A stretch of DNA of 49,795 nt from NCBI GenBank assembly GCA_020630595.1, contig JAHDBC010000001.1, forward strand, positions 1 through 49,795, written 5' to 3'. Positions 7,570-15,902 of this stretch are shown in pieces; within the stretch, counting starts at the first letter, position 1, and each line of letters starts with the position of its first letter. The DNA comes from Planktomarina sp. GTDB lineage: Bacteria > Pseudomonadota > Alphaproteobacteria > Rhodobacterales > Rhodobacteraceae. A program made the translations under genes and the position numbers. Below the pieces are notes generated by a model. That model ran no database searches. It saw only the letters and a list, made by a program, of their open reading frames with translations, and was not told where the DNA came from.

Positions 7570-8904
7570 ATGACCGTTGTCAAACGCCTGCCCCGTGATC
7601 CCGGCCCTGCTGCTTGGAATGAAATCCTGCCACCGCAGGCTGATGCCATTCGTCTGGAAGATCAGGTTTTCGCAGATTGGCTGGTGATCGGGGCCGGGTT
7701 TGCAGGTCTTACAGCCGCCTACCGTCTGCGCGAATTGCACCCGAATGATCGGATTGTCGTGGTCGATGCAAAGCGCATCGCGCATGGCCCGGCCGGGCGC
7801 AATTCAGGGTTCATGATCGATCTGCCCCATGATCTGGCGTCTGATGATTATGGCGGGGGTGTTGCTGCAGACAAAGCAACAACCGCCGCCAACAGGGCCG
7901 CCATCGATTATGCCAAAGGCATGGCAGCCGCGTACGACATTCCGAAATGGGCGTTTGACCCCTGCGGAAAATGGAATGCCGCCGCCACGGACAAAGGCCA
8001 CCAGCACAATCTGGATTACGCACATCATCTGGCGGATATGGGCGAAGGGTTCGATCTGTATGATGCCGCCCGGATGCGGGATTTGACGGGCACTGATTAT
8101 TACCAGTCGGGCCTCTACACGCCCGGCACCGTCATGCTGCAACCGGCCGCCTACATGCGCGCGCTGGCCGATGGGCTGCGGTCACAGGGGGTTCAGATTT
8201 TTGAAAACGCGCCAGTCCTGCGGATGGATCGCAAAATTTTCTGGACCGCAAAAACACCCCTTGGATCCGTAGAAGCGCCAAAGGTCATTCTGGCCGTGAA
8301 TGGGCATGCCAACAGCTTTGGCCATTTTCAGGGGCAGTTGATGCATGTGTTCACCTATGCCTCGATGACCCGGCCCCTGACAGTGGAAGAAATCGCGCTG
8401 CTGGGGGGTGCCTCGGATTGGGGGGCAACCCCCGCCGATCCATTGGGCACAACGGTGCGGCGGATTTCCGGGATTGGCGGCGACCGCATCATCATCCGCA
8501 ACCGCGCGACGTTCGATCCCAAAATGATGGTGTCGGATGCAAGGATCGCTGCCGTCGGGCGTACCCATGACCGAAGCTTTGCCGCACGCTTCCCAATGCT
8601 GAAAGACGTGGCGATGGAATATCGCTGGGGCGGGCGGTTGTGCCTGTCGCGCAACAACGTGGCGGCGTTCGGCGCGGTCGATCAGGATGTGTTTGCCGCA
8701 TGCTGCCAAAACGGGCTGGGCGCGGCCAAGGGCACATTGCATGGCATGCTGGCAGCTGATCTGGCCAGCGAACAAGATTCAGATCTGTTGCAACAGGTGA
8801 TGGCAGAAGAAGCCCCCAAATCCCTGCCACCCAGCCCCGTGGCATGGCTGGGCGCGAACGCGATCATGCGCTGGGGCGAATTGCGTGCAGGGCGTGAATT
8901 ATAA
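7570..8904 (+). CDS. FAD-dependent oxidoreductase (DAO family)
   Basis: 444-residue flavoenzyme of the D-amino acid/glycine oxidase superfamily. The dinucleotide motif VIGAGFAGLTAAYRL lies near residue 37, followed by the second FAD contact GPAGRNSGFM; the C-terminal GLGAAKGTLHGMLAADL closes the FAD-binding fold. Relatives oxidise amines or secondary amino acids such as gamma-glutamylputrescine, sarcosine or dimethylglycine. AAGG at 7559-7562 supports ATG 7570. In this cluster it could oxidise a demethylated amine or cyclic amino acid, which would fit the DHDPS-family and aldehyde dehydrogenase steps (inference). Confidence 0.88.
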   Translation: MTVVKRLPRDPGPAAWNEILPPQADAIRLEDQVFADWLVIGAGFAGLTAAYRLRELHPNDRIVVVDAKRIAHGPAGRNSGFMIDLPHDLASDDYGGGVAADKATTAANRAAIDYAKGMAAAYDIPKWAFDPCGKWNAAATDKGHQHNLDYAHHLADMGEGFDLYDAARMRDLTGTDYYQSGLYTPGTVMLQPAAYMRALADGLRSQGVQIFENAPVLRMDRKIFWTAKTPLGSVEAPKVILAVNGHANSFGHFQGQLMHVFTYASMTRPLTVEEIALLGGASDWGATPADPLGTTVRRISGIGGDRIIIRNRATFDPKMMVSDARIAAVGRTHDRSFAARFPMLKDVAMEYRWGGRLCLSRNNVAAFGAVDQDVFAACCQNGLGAAKGTLHGMLAADLASEQDSDLLQQVMAEEAPKSLPPSPVAWLGANAIMRWGELRAGREL

Positions 8905-8970
8905 CCCACGTCTTGGCAACGGGCTGACGCGGCGCTTGTCAGGACCCAAAATGCGTGACAGTGCATCCGC

Positions 8971-10149
8971 ATGTTGATCGCGCTGATTGTTCTTTCCCTG
9001 ACCTATATCCTGTCCCAGTTTTTCCGGGCGTTTCTGGCGGTCTTGACGCCGGCATTGGGGGCCGATCTGGGCGCGACCGCCGTGGACCTGACCGAAGCGT
9101 CCGGTGCATGGTTTCTGGTGTTTGCGGCGATGCAATTGCCCGTCGGTTGGGCGTTGGACACGATTGGCCCACGCCGCACGACCAGTGTGTTGGTCGCCAT
9201 CGGGGCCGGTGGTGGCTGCGCGGTGTTTGCGATGGCAACGGACCCGTGGCATGTCACCGCCGCCATGGCGCTGATCGGGGTTGGATGTTCGCCGGTGTTG
9301 ATGGCGTCATTCTTCCTGATCGCGCGCACCTATCCGGCGGCGGTGTTTGCCACATACACAGGGCTGGTGATTGCCATCGGCAATCTGGGCAACATCGGCG
9401 CCAGCCTTCCTATGGCATGGATGGTCGACGCGATGGGCTGGCGTGGTGCCTTGGCCCTGCTGGGTGGTGTGTCCCTCTGCTGTGCAGCGGTGATTGCCGT
9501 TGTAACGCCAGATCCTGAACGCGATCTGAACGCACCGCGCGGTCGTTTGTTGGATTTGTTCAAGATCGGGGGATTGTGGCTGATCTTTCCGTTGATGTTC
9601 GTCAACTACGCCCCGGCGGCGGGCATCCGTGGGTTGTGGGCGGGACCCTTTTTCGAAGATGTCTATGGCGCCACCGCGACCACCATTGGACAGGCGACAA
9701 TGATTATGGGGTTTGCCATGGTGATCGGGTCCACCCTGTTTGGCCCGTTGGAACGGCTGTTGGGCACGCGAAAATGGATCGTGATGGGTGCCGCCCTTAT
9801 GGGGTCCGCCGCTACGGTCGCCTTGGCCTATCTTGGAACGAACGGCTATTGGACCGTCGTCAGTCTGCTGGTGTTGATCGGCATTTCCGGCACGGCGTTC
9901 CCGCTGATCGTCGCCCACGCACGGGCCTTTTTCCCAGCCCATTTGACAGGGCGCGGGATGACATTGATCAATCTGTTCGGCATTGGCGGCGTCGGCGTGA
10001 TGCAGATCATCAGCGGACGGGTGTTTGATGCATCACAGGCCACAAGCACATCGGTGCAGGGGCCATACATGGCGGTCTTTCTGACCTTTGGCCTGACGGT
10101 TCTGATCGGTGTTGCGGTCTATCTGTTCAGCCGCGACAGGCTGGATTAA
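8971..10149 (+). CDS. MFS transporter
   Basis: 392-residue integral membrane protein with about twelve hydrophobic segments typical of the major facilitator superfamily, and the loop motif GWALDTIGPRRT between segments two and three (the family's G-x-x-x-D-x-x-G-x-R-x pattern). It lies 66 bases after the FAD oxidoreductase on the same strand and likely imports the substrate of the cluster or exports an intermediate. No clear ribosome binding site precedes ATG 8971, and alternative starts upstream are out of frame. Confidence 0.88.
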   Translation: MLIALIVLSLTYILSQFFRAFLAVLTPALGADLGATAVDLTEASGAWFLVFAAMQLPVGWALDTIGPRRTTSVLVAIGAGGGCAVFAMATDPWHVTAAMALIGVGCSPVLMASFFLIARTYPAAVFATYTGLVIAIGNLGNIGASLPMAWMVDAMGWRGALALLGGVSLCCAAVIAVVTPDPERDLNAPRGRLLDLFKIGGLWLIFPLMFVNYAPAAGIRGLWAGPFFEDVYGATATTIGQATMIMGFAMVIGSTLFGPLERLLGTRKWIVMGAALMGSAATVALAYLGTNGYWTVVSLLVLIGISGTAFPLIVAHARAFFPAHLTGRGMTLINLFGIGGVGVMQIISGRVFDASQATSTSVQGPYMAVFLTFGLTVLIGVAVYLFSRDRLD

Positions 10150-10174
10150 CAGGCCCCTTCCCTTTCCCGGCATG

Positions 10175-10193
10175 CGGGGGTACACGGCCCCCG
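10175..10193 (+). terminator. GC-rich hairpin after the MFS gene
   Basis: CGGGGG (10175-10180) can pair with CCCCCG (10188-10193) around a 7-base loop, 26 bases after the transporter stop and just before the asd leader. The following TCTTACC is a poor T-run, so termination is probable but weak. Confidence 0.4.
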
Positions 10194-10216
10194 TCTTACC
10201 ATAAGGAAAAGGGACA

Positions 10217-11239
10217 ATGTCTTACAAAATCGTCGTCGCGGGCGCCACCGGAAACGTGGGCCGCGAAATGCTGAACATCCTAGAGGAACGCGGGTTCCCG
10301 GTACAGGAGATTGCGGTGCTTGCCAGCCGCCGTTCTATTGGAACAGAGGTCAGCTTTGGCGATAAGACGTTAAAGACGCAAGACATTGCGACGTTTGATT
10401 TTGCCGGGTGGGATATGGCGCTGTTTGCCATCGGGTCCGACGCAACAAAAGAATACGCCCCAAAGGCCGCCGCCGCTGGCTGCGTGGTGATCGATAATTC
10501 GTCGCTGTATCGTTATGATCCCGATGTGCCGTTGATTGTGCCGGAAGTGAATGCGGATGCGATTCACGACTATGCAAAAAAGAACATCATCGCGAACCCG
10601 AACTGTTCGACCGCACAGATGGTTGTGGCGCTAAAGCCGCTGCATGACCGTGCGCGGATCAAACGTGTGGTGGTATCCACCTATCAGTCCGTGTCCGGCG
10701 CAGGTAAAGACGGGATGGATGAATTGTGGGATCAGACCAAGGCGGTCTATAATCCCACAACGGATGTTCCCCCCAACAAATTCACCAAACAGATCGCCTT
10801 CAACGTGATCCCCCATATCGACGTGTTCATGGAAGATGGCACCACGAAAGAAGAATGGAAAATGGTGGCAGAGACGAAGAAAATCGTTGATCCTTCCATC
10901 AAGGTGACGGCGACCTGTGTGCGCGTGCCTGTGTTCGTGGGCCATTCAGAAGCCATCAACATCGAATTCGAAGAATTCCTGGACGAAGACGAAGCCCGCG
11001 ACATCCTGCGCGAAGCGCCGGGCATCATGGTGATCGATAAACGCGAAAATGGTGGATACGTCACACCGGTCGAATGCGCGGGTGATTATGCCACGTTCAT
11101 CAGCCGGATCCGTCAAGACAGCACCATCGAAAACGGGCTGAACCTGTGGTGCGTATCAGACAACCTGCGCAAAGGTGCGGCCCTGAACGCTGTCCAAATC
11201 GCAGAGGTTTTGGGCAACAAGGTCCTGCAAAAGGGCTAA
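10217..11239 (+). CDS. asd: Aspartate-semialdehyde dehydrogenase
   Basis: Reduces aspartyl phosphate to aspartate semialdehyde with NADPH, the branch point to lysine, threonine and methionine. At 340 residues it is full length. The N-terminal GATGNVGREM binds NADP, the nucleophile is Cys130 in NPNCSTAQM, and the conserved SVSGAGKDG segment follows. A strong ribosome binding site (AAGGAAAAGGG) precedes ATG 10217. It stands alone between a weak hairpin and a strong intrinsic terminator. The lysine-pathway genes dapD and dapE are elsewhere in the window, not linked to it. Confidence 0.97.
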   Translation: MSYKIVVAGATGNVGREMLNILEERGFPVQEIAVLASRRSIGTEVSFGDKTLKTQDIATFDFAGWDMALFAIGSDATKEYAPKAAAAGCVVIDNSSLYRYDPDVPLIVPEVNADAIHDYAKKNIIANPNCSTAQMVVALKPLHDRARIKRVVVSTYQSVSGAGKDGMDELWDQTKAVYNPTTDVPPNKFTKQIAFNVIPHIDVFMEDGTTKEEWKMVAETKKIVDPSIKVTATCVRVPVFVGHSEAINIEFEEFLDEDEARDILREAPGIMVIDKRENGGYVTPVECAGDYATFISRIRQDSTIENGLNLWCVSDNLRKGAALNAVQIAEVLGNKVLQKG

Positions 11240-11260
11240 CCCCCTATCCGATCGAATAGC

Positions 11261-11297
11261 AAAGGCCCTGCCAATTGGTGGGGCCTTTATCCTTTGT
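11261..11297 (+). terminator. Intrinsic terminator of asd
   Basis: AAAGGCCC (11261-11268) pairs with GGGCCTTT (11281-11288), with an inner CCAATTGG self-complement extending the stem, followed by TATCCTTTGTT. It lies 21 bases after the asd stop. The stem is symmetrical and could also stop transcription from a minus-strand frame ending at 11287. Confidence 0.8.
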
Positions 11298-11520
11298 TCA
11301 TCCACAGTTTGGGGCAAGAATCAGACACATAGGGGGCAGACACACGGCAAAGGAAACCACCATGTTCACGTTCAGATTCCGCTGTCCCATCCGCAAACGG
11401 CATGGTCAAAGACTGGCCCCCCCGGTGCGCATGCAGCACGATGTGAGGGCAAAACCAGCGACCAACCGTTCCGCCGTCGAACATGTGTTTGCAGCGGAAC
11501 TTGCTGATCTTCGGCGCCAT
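11287..11520 (-). CDS. Possible small Cys/His-rich protein
   Basis: A 77-residue minus-strand frame in the 388-base gap 11240-11628, which otherwise holds only the asd terminator and the leader of the next gene. The product has several Cys/His pairs (FRCKHMF, FCPHIVLHAH, LCRV, SCPK) suggestive of metal binding, mostly GC-ending codons and few rare codons. It ends exactly at the bidirectional-looking terminator. No ribosome binding site is clear at the chosen ATG, and no family is recognised, so this is a candidate only. Confidence 0.38.
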   Translation of the reverse strand: MAPKISKFRCKHMFDGGTVGRWFCPHIVLHAHRGGQSLTMPFADGTAESEREHGGFLCRVSAPYVSDSCPKLWMNKG

Positions 11521-11628
11521 ACACAGAAATAGACTTCGGCAGGATTGCGCAGGGTTGTGCACCACAGGTGCGCCCATATTGCACATCACCCCAATTAAAC
11601 CGCAGGGTATGAAAAAGGGGGGCAATCC

Positions 11629-13260
11629 ATGCGCAAGACTTTTTTGATGGCCAGCGTGGCCTTTTGGCCGATGATCGCAAATGCGGATACGTTCACTGTC
11701 CCCATGGTGCCCAGCGCAGCCACAGTTTTTCCCCAAGGGGCAATTGTTCAGTCCCGCACGGTGGTCCGAACCGAACCGGGGGATCATCAAATCCGATTTC
11801 TGGTTCCAAACGCCACGATGCAGCGCCGGTTGCCACGATTTGACGTGGAAGGTGCAACCGTACTTGGGCTGTCGGCGCGGAACTCAATATCAGAAGACAT
11901 CAAATCTTACCTGACCGAACGCGAAGAAAATTTGCTAACGCAACGGGACACACTGAACGAAGACCGCGATATTCTTGCCGCGCGCATTGCCGGGTTGAAC
12001 GCCGAACGAAACGCGGTTGATGCGCAGGCCACGTATCTGCGCGCCATTCGACCCGCGACCGATGCGCCACAAACATTGGAAGATTTGCAGGCCATTTCCG
12101 ATTTCCTGCCCACCGCCTTGCAGGCCGTTGCTGCGCGGCAAGCAGACATCGACGCCATGCTGAAAACAGCGCAGGAAGAATGGACGGATCTGTCGGCGGA
12201 AATTGATCGGCTGAACGCGCAAATTCAGGCCGCAGGCCTGCCCACACAGGCGTGGTGGGAAGTTGTGCTGGATGCGTCGAACCCGGACGGCGGCGAGATC
12301 AGCATTACAATGGCAGCATTTTTTGGCGATGCTGGATGGACACCAACATATGATGTGACGCTGAACGAAGCTGAAAACATCGTCGTCATGGACCGGACCG
12401 CCACCATATATCAAAACACGGGCCAAGGGTGGTTTGATGTCCAAACCAGACTGTCATCAGCAGAACCCTTCCAACGGATCGACCCAACGCAGCCACAGCG
12501 CGACCGGATTGATTTGTTCAACGAAGCCAAGGTCGGCTACAGCACGTCAAGCCGGATGGCCGAACCGGCAGCGGCACCGCAACTGATGGCAGATGCCGTT
12601 GCGGAAATGGCTGGTCCAACGGGCCAGTTCGATGGGGTCGAGGTGATCTTTACCCTCCCCACCCCATTATCGATTGGCACCGGGCGCGGGCTTGGCCAAA
12701 TCACCCCGCTGAACACGCTGGAACTGGATGTAGATGTCGATCGCTACGCAAACGCGCGGTACGATGAAAACGCCCATGTCCGGGCGCAATTCCGGAACGA
12801 TACGGGCGAACCCATCCTGTCAGGTCAGGCACGGTTTTACCGGGACGACACGTTGATCGGGGAAAAGCCTTTCGGCTTTGTCGCCGCAGGGGCGCAGTCT
12901 GATCTGTTCTTTGGTCCGGATAAGACCCTGCCGGTAACCTTGAAATTCTTGTCGGAACAATCCGGCGACCGTGGCTTTTTCAGCCAATCCAACACCCGCC
13001 GCGAAGAAATCGCGTTTGAAGTCGAAAATCTGGGGTCTGTGGACCGCGATATCGTGCTGACCTATGCCCTGCCCATCGCAGTCGACGAAGATCTGGACAT
13101 CACGCATGCCTTTACCAATCGCCCCGACCGGATGGATGTGGATGGTGAACCGGGGGTGGCGGAATGGGATATCCCGTTGGCGCCGGGCGAAACGCAGGCT
13201 GTGGGGATGACCTTCACGCTGACATGGCCCGAAGGTCAAACAATAAACTGGCAGCCCTAA
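11629..13260 (+). CDS. DUF4139 domain-containing (MuiA-like) exported protein
   Basis: 543 residues. A signal peptide ends near ANADT (residues 18-22), so the protein should be periplasmic. An N-terminal beta domain of the DUF4140 type is followed by a helical coiled-coil region (about residues 95-205, rich in Glu, Arg and Ala) and a C-terminal beta-rich DUF4139 region. The family is called mucoidy inhibitor-like, but its biochemical role is not established. AAGGGGGGC precedes ATG 11629. It converges on the carbonic anhydrase gene and the two stop codons overlap by 4 bases (13257-13260). Confidence 0.85.
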   Translation: MRKTFLMASVAFWPMIANADTFTVPMVPSAATVFPQGAIVQSRTVVRTEPGDHQIRFLVPNATMQRRLPRFDVEGATVLGLSARNSISEDIKSYLTEREENLLTQRDTLNEDRDILAARIAGLNAERNAVDAQATYLRAIRPATDAPQTLEDLQAISDFLPTALQAVAARQADIDAMLKTAQEEWTDLSAEIDRLNAQIQAAGLPTQAWWEVVLDASNPDGGEISITMAAFFGDAGWTPTYDVTLNEAENIVVMDRTATIYQNTGQGWFDVQTRLSSAEPFQRIDPTQPQRDRIDLFNEAKVGYSTSSRMAEPAAAPQLMADAVAEMAGPTGQFDGVEVIFTLPTPLSIGTGRGLGQITPLNTLELDVDVDRYANARYDENAHVRAQFRNDTGEPILSGQARFYRDDTLIGEKPFGFVAAGAQSDLFFGPDKTLPVTLKFLSEQSGDRGFFSQSNTRREEIAFEVENLGSVDRDIVLTYALPIAVDEDLDITHAFTNRPDRMDVDGEPGVAEWDIPLAPGETQAVGMTFTLTWPEGQTINWQP

Positions 13261-13907
13261 ACCTTGACAAAGGCGTCTTTGGCGGGGTCGAATTGTTCCA
13301 ACGTGCCTGATCCGATGTCGGTCCAAAGCCCGTGCAGGGTCAACGCGTCCGCCTCTGCCGCTTGTTTGACAAACGGGAATGTCATCAGGTTTTCAAGCGA
13401 CACCAGAACCGCTTCGCGTTCCAGACGTGCAACGCGTTCGGCGTCGTCCTTGATGTCTTTGACCCTGTCAAAGCCCGGGCGCAGGATGTCGATCCACCGT
13501 CCGACAAAACTGTTTGGGTCTTCCAAAGCTGGGGCCTGACCGCTGCACATATCATGGCAGCCTTTCACACCGCCGCACAGGGAATGCCCCATCACCACGA
13601 TATGCGCGACCTTCAGTGCGGTGACCGCGTATTCGATGGCGGCCGACGTTCCGTGGTATTGCCCATCGGGTGCGCAGGGCGGAACAAGGGATGCGATGTT
13701 GCGGTGCACGAAAAAATCGCCTTCTTGTGCGCCGAAAATCTGCGTTGGGTGCACACGGCTGTCGCAACATGAAATCACCATGGCCCGCGGGTGTTGGCCT
13801 TCTGCGGCCAAATGGCGAAACCACGTTTCATTGTCGTGAAATGCGGTTGATTTCCACCCTGCGTAGCGCTGCGCCATGTATGTGGGCAGCGTTCGAATAT
13901 GTCCCAT
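13257..13907 (-). CDS. Beta-class carbonic anhydrase
   Basis: Interconverts CO2 and bicarbonate with a zinc centre. At 216 residues it has the C-x-D-x-R zinc motif at 47-51 (CCDSR) and the H-x-x-C pair His108/Cys111 in GHSLCGGV. The SAAIEYAVTALKV segment is typical of the bacterial beta class. AAGGAAG lies just upstream of ATG 13907. It is likely cytoplasmic, supplying bicarbonate for carboxylases. The stop overlaps that of the convergent DUF4139 gene. Confidence 0.95.
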   Translation of the reverse strand: MGHIRTLPTYMAQRYAGWKSTAFHDNETWFRHLAAEGQHPRAMVISCCDSRVHPTQIFGAQEGDFFVHRNIASLVPPCAPDGQYHGTSAAIEYAVTALKVAHIVVMGHSLCGGVKGCHDMCSGQAPALEDPNSFVGRWIDILRPGFDRVKDIKDDAERVARLEREAVLVSLENLMTFPFVKQAAEADALTLHGLWTDIGSGTLEQFDPAKDAFVKV

Positions 13908-14061
13908 CTTTTCTTCCTTTGACGTCTTTTTTGGTCACAGGTCATAACAATTTAGTTCAATAGACCAAGCGAAAACTGGGCGCGCCACTTTCAGATCATC
14001 GTTAATTTCACCCTTTGATAACGACTGGGGTCCAAACCCGTATGAACCGTGGGGGCGGTAA

Positions 14062-14466
14062 GTGGATGGAATTGAAACCGTGGAAAATATTGCAGTCATC
14101 GCGTTTGATGAAGGTGTACAGCTGGACGCAGACCAATTGGGCGCGCTTTACACACATCTGGGTGATGAACAGGCCGACGTTGTTGTGTGTCGCGCACTGG
14201 AAGAACTGGCCAATCGGCTGTCGCTGATCGAAAGGTCGTATTATCAATCAGATTTTGCCGGGCTGGCCAAAGCCACGCGTGGTCTTGTGGGCATCGCAGA
14301 TCAGGTGGGCATGAAAAAGCTGGCACAGGTCGCCAAGGACGTTGTTGCGCTGGCCAAAGACAGCGACAGCCCCGCGTTGGCTGCAGCACTTGCCCGGCTG
14401 GTGCGTCTGGGGGATCGGTCGCTGACCGCGATCTGGGAAGTGCAGGATATGAACGGGGCCGTTTGA
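14062..14466 (+). CDS. Conserved hypothetical protein upstream of the aminopeptidase
   Basis: A 134-residue, mainly helical protein without signal peptide or membrane segments. Its first possible start is GTG 14062; no ATG lies near the conserved beginning, and the ENIAVIAFDEG segment is intact. The helical repeats (CRALEELANRLSLIE; LAKATRGLVGIADQVGMKKLAQVAKDVVALA) resemble a four-helix bundle such as a histidine phosphotransfer domain, but no certain phospho-histidine is recognisable. It precedes an M17 aminopeptidase by 50 bases and may be cotranscribed with it. Function unknown. Confidence 0.75.
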   Translation: MDGIETVENIAVIAFDEGVQLDADQLGALYTHLGDEQADVVVCRALEELANRLSLIERSYYQSDFAGLAKATRGLVGIADQVGMKKLAQVAKDVVALAKDSDSPALAAALARLVRLGDRSLTAIWEVQDMNGAV

Positions 14467-14516
14467 CACGGCCCACCGCACAGCTAGGGTGACAGGGATG
14501 GCAAAAGGACCGACCC

Positions 14517-15902
14517 ATGCAACACCCCAGCTTTGCCGATCCAAATGACGGCGCAACGCCACTTTGGATCATCGACCAGGACCAAGTTGAAACGTGGAAA
14601 ACACAGCTGACGCTGGATCAGAATGCATGGGCAGATGCCAATGGATTTTCTGGCCAGCTGGGTCAGGTTTGCGTGCTTCCCGGGGATCAGGGCATTGCCG
14701 CTGTTGCCTTGGGTGCAGGCACAGTGCAGTCGCGGCGGCGTCGCCGATTTGGCGTTGTTTCGGGGTATGCGAAAATTCCGGCTGGCAGCTATGCGCTGGC
14801 CCATGATGCAGCACCGGATGTGGCACAGGAACTGGCACTGGGCTGGCTGTTGTCCGAATATCGGTTTGACCGCTATGCATCGCAATCTGCGGCGAAAGCC
14901 AAACTTGTGTGCCCCGCCGGTGTCGATGCCAAACGCAGTCTTGCCATGGCCGCAGGCGAATACCTGACCCGCGACCTGATCAACACCCCATCATCCGACA
15001 TGGGCCCTTCAGAACTGGAAACCGCAACCCGTGCGCTGGCCGATGCGTTTGGCGCAGCGCTGAAGGTCATTCAGGGCGATGATCTTTTGGCGCAGAATTT
15101 TCCAATGATCCACACAGTTGGCCGCGCATCGAACCGCGCCCCGCGGCTTTTGGATATGACATGGGGCGACACGGGCCCGACGGTGACCCTTGTGGGCAAG
15201 GGCGTGTGTTTTGACACGGGCGGTCTGAACATCAAACCTGCCGGGTCCATGGGGTTGATGAAGAAAGACATGGGTGGGGCCGCGCATGTTTTGGGCCTGG
15301 CCCATATGATCATGGCAACCCAAATGCCGGTTCGGTTGCGCGTTCTGATCCCCGCCGTTGAAAACAGCATAAGCAGCAACGCCTATCGCCCGCAGGATAT
15401 TCTGACCAGCCGCAAGGGCCTGACCGTTGAAATCAACAACACCGATGCAGAAGGGCGTCTTGTTCTGGCAGATGCACTTGCGCTGGCGGACGAAACGCCC
15501 CCGGATCTGATGATCTGCATGGCGACGCTGACGGGTGCCGCACGTGTGGCTGTTGGGCCTGATCTTGCCCCCTATTACACAGACGATGAAGCCCTGAACG
15601 CCGCCATCGTTGCAGGCGCGACCCAAATGCAGGATCCGGTGTGGCGCATGCCGTTTCACGATCCATACGAAGCGATGATCGAACCCGGCATTGCTGATCT
15701 GGACAACGCCCCCAAAGGGGGGTTCGCAGGCTCCATCACGGCGGCCCTGTTCCTGCGCCGCTTTGTGACCAGCACGGACCGGTTTGTGCATTTTGATTGC
15801 TATGGCTGGCAACCCGCCGCAGCCCCTGCCCGCCCCAAGGGCGGCGCGGGTCAGGGCACACGGGCACTGTTTGATGCCATTCCAAAGGTTCTGGGGTTGT
15901 GA
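14517..15902 (+). CDS. Leucyl aminopeptidase family (M17) metallopeptidase
   Basis: 461-residue cytoplasmic dimetal aminopeptidase that removes N-terminal residues from peptides. The catalytic core shows VGKGVCFDTGGLNIKP (226-241), the lysine/aspartate segment MKKDMGGAAH and the signature NTDAEGRL (308-315). The N-terminal third is more variable, as usual. The next gene starts at a GTGA overlap, coupling this peptidase to an NlpC/P60 peptidase; together they suggest recycling of murein peptides (inference). Confidence 0.93.
   Translation: MQHPSFADPNDGATPLWIIDQDQVETWKTQLTLDQNAWADANGFSGQLGQVCVLPGDQGIAAVALGAGTVQSRRRRRFGVVSGYAKIPAGSYALAHDAAPDVAQELALGWLLSEYRFDRYASQSAAKAKLVCPAGVDAKRSLAMAAGEYLTRDLINTPSSDMGPSELETATRALADAFGAALKVIQGDDLLAQNFPMIHTVGRASNRAPRLLDMTWGDTGPTVTLVGKGVCFDTGGLNIKPAGSMGLMKKDMGGAAHVLGLAHMIMATQMPVRLRVLIPAVENSISSNAYRPQDILTSRKGLTVEINNTDAEGRLVLADALALADETPPDLMICMATLTGAARVAVGPDLAPYYTDDEALNAAIVAGATQMQDPVWRMPFHDPYEAMIEPGIADLDNAPKGGFAGSITAALFLRRFVTSTDRFVHFDCYGWQPAAAPARPKGGAGQGTRALFDAIPKVLGL

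Noticed and set aside
7247..7573. Plus-strand frame of 108 residues between the SDR and flavoenzyme genes
   Set aside because: Its product has no coherent domain or hydrophobic pattern, while the opposite strand encodes a clean one-helix membrane protein.
11275..11532. Plus-strand frame of 85 residues after asd
   Set aside because: It begins inside the asd terminator, is rich in rare Arg codons, and its product looks random; the minus-strand frame is the better candidate.
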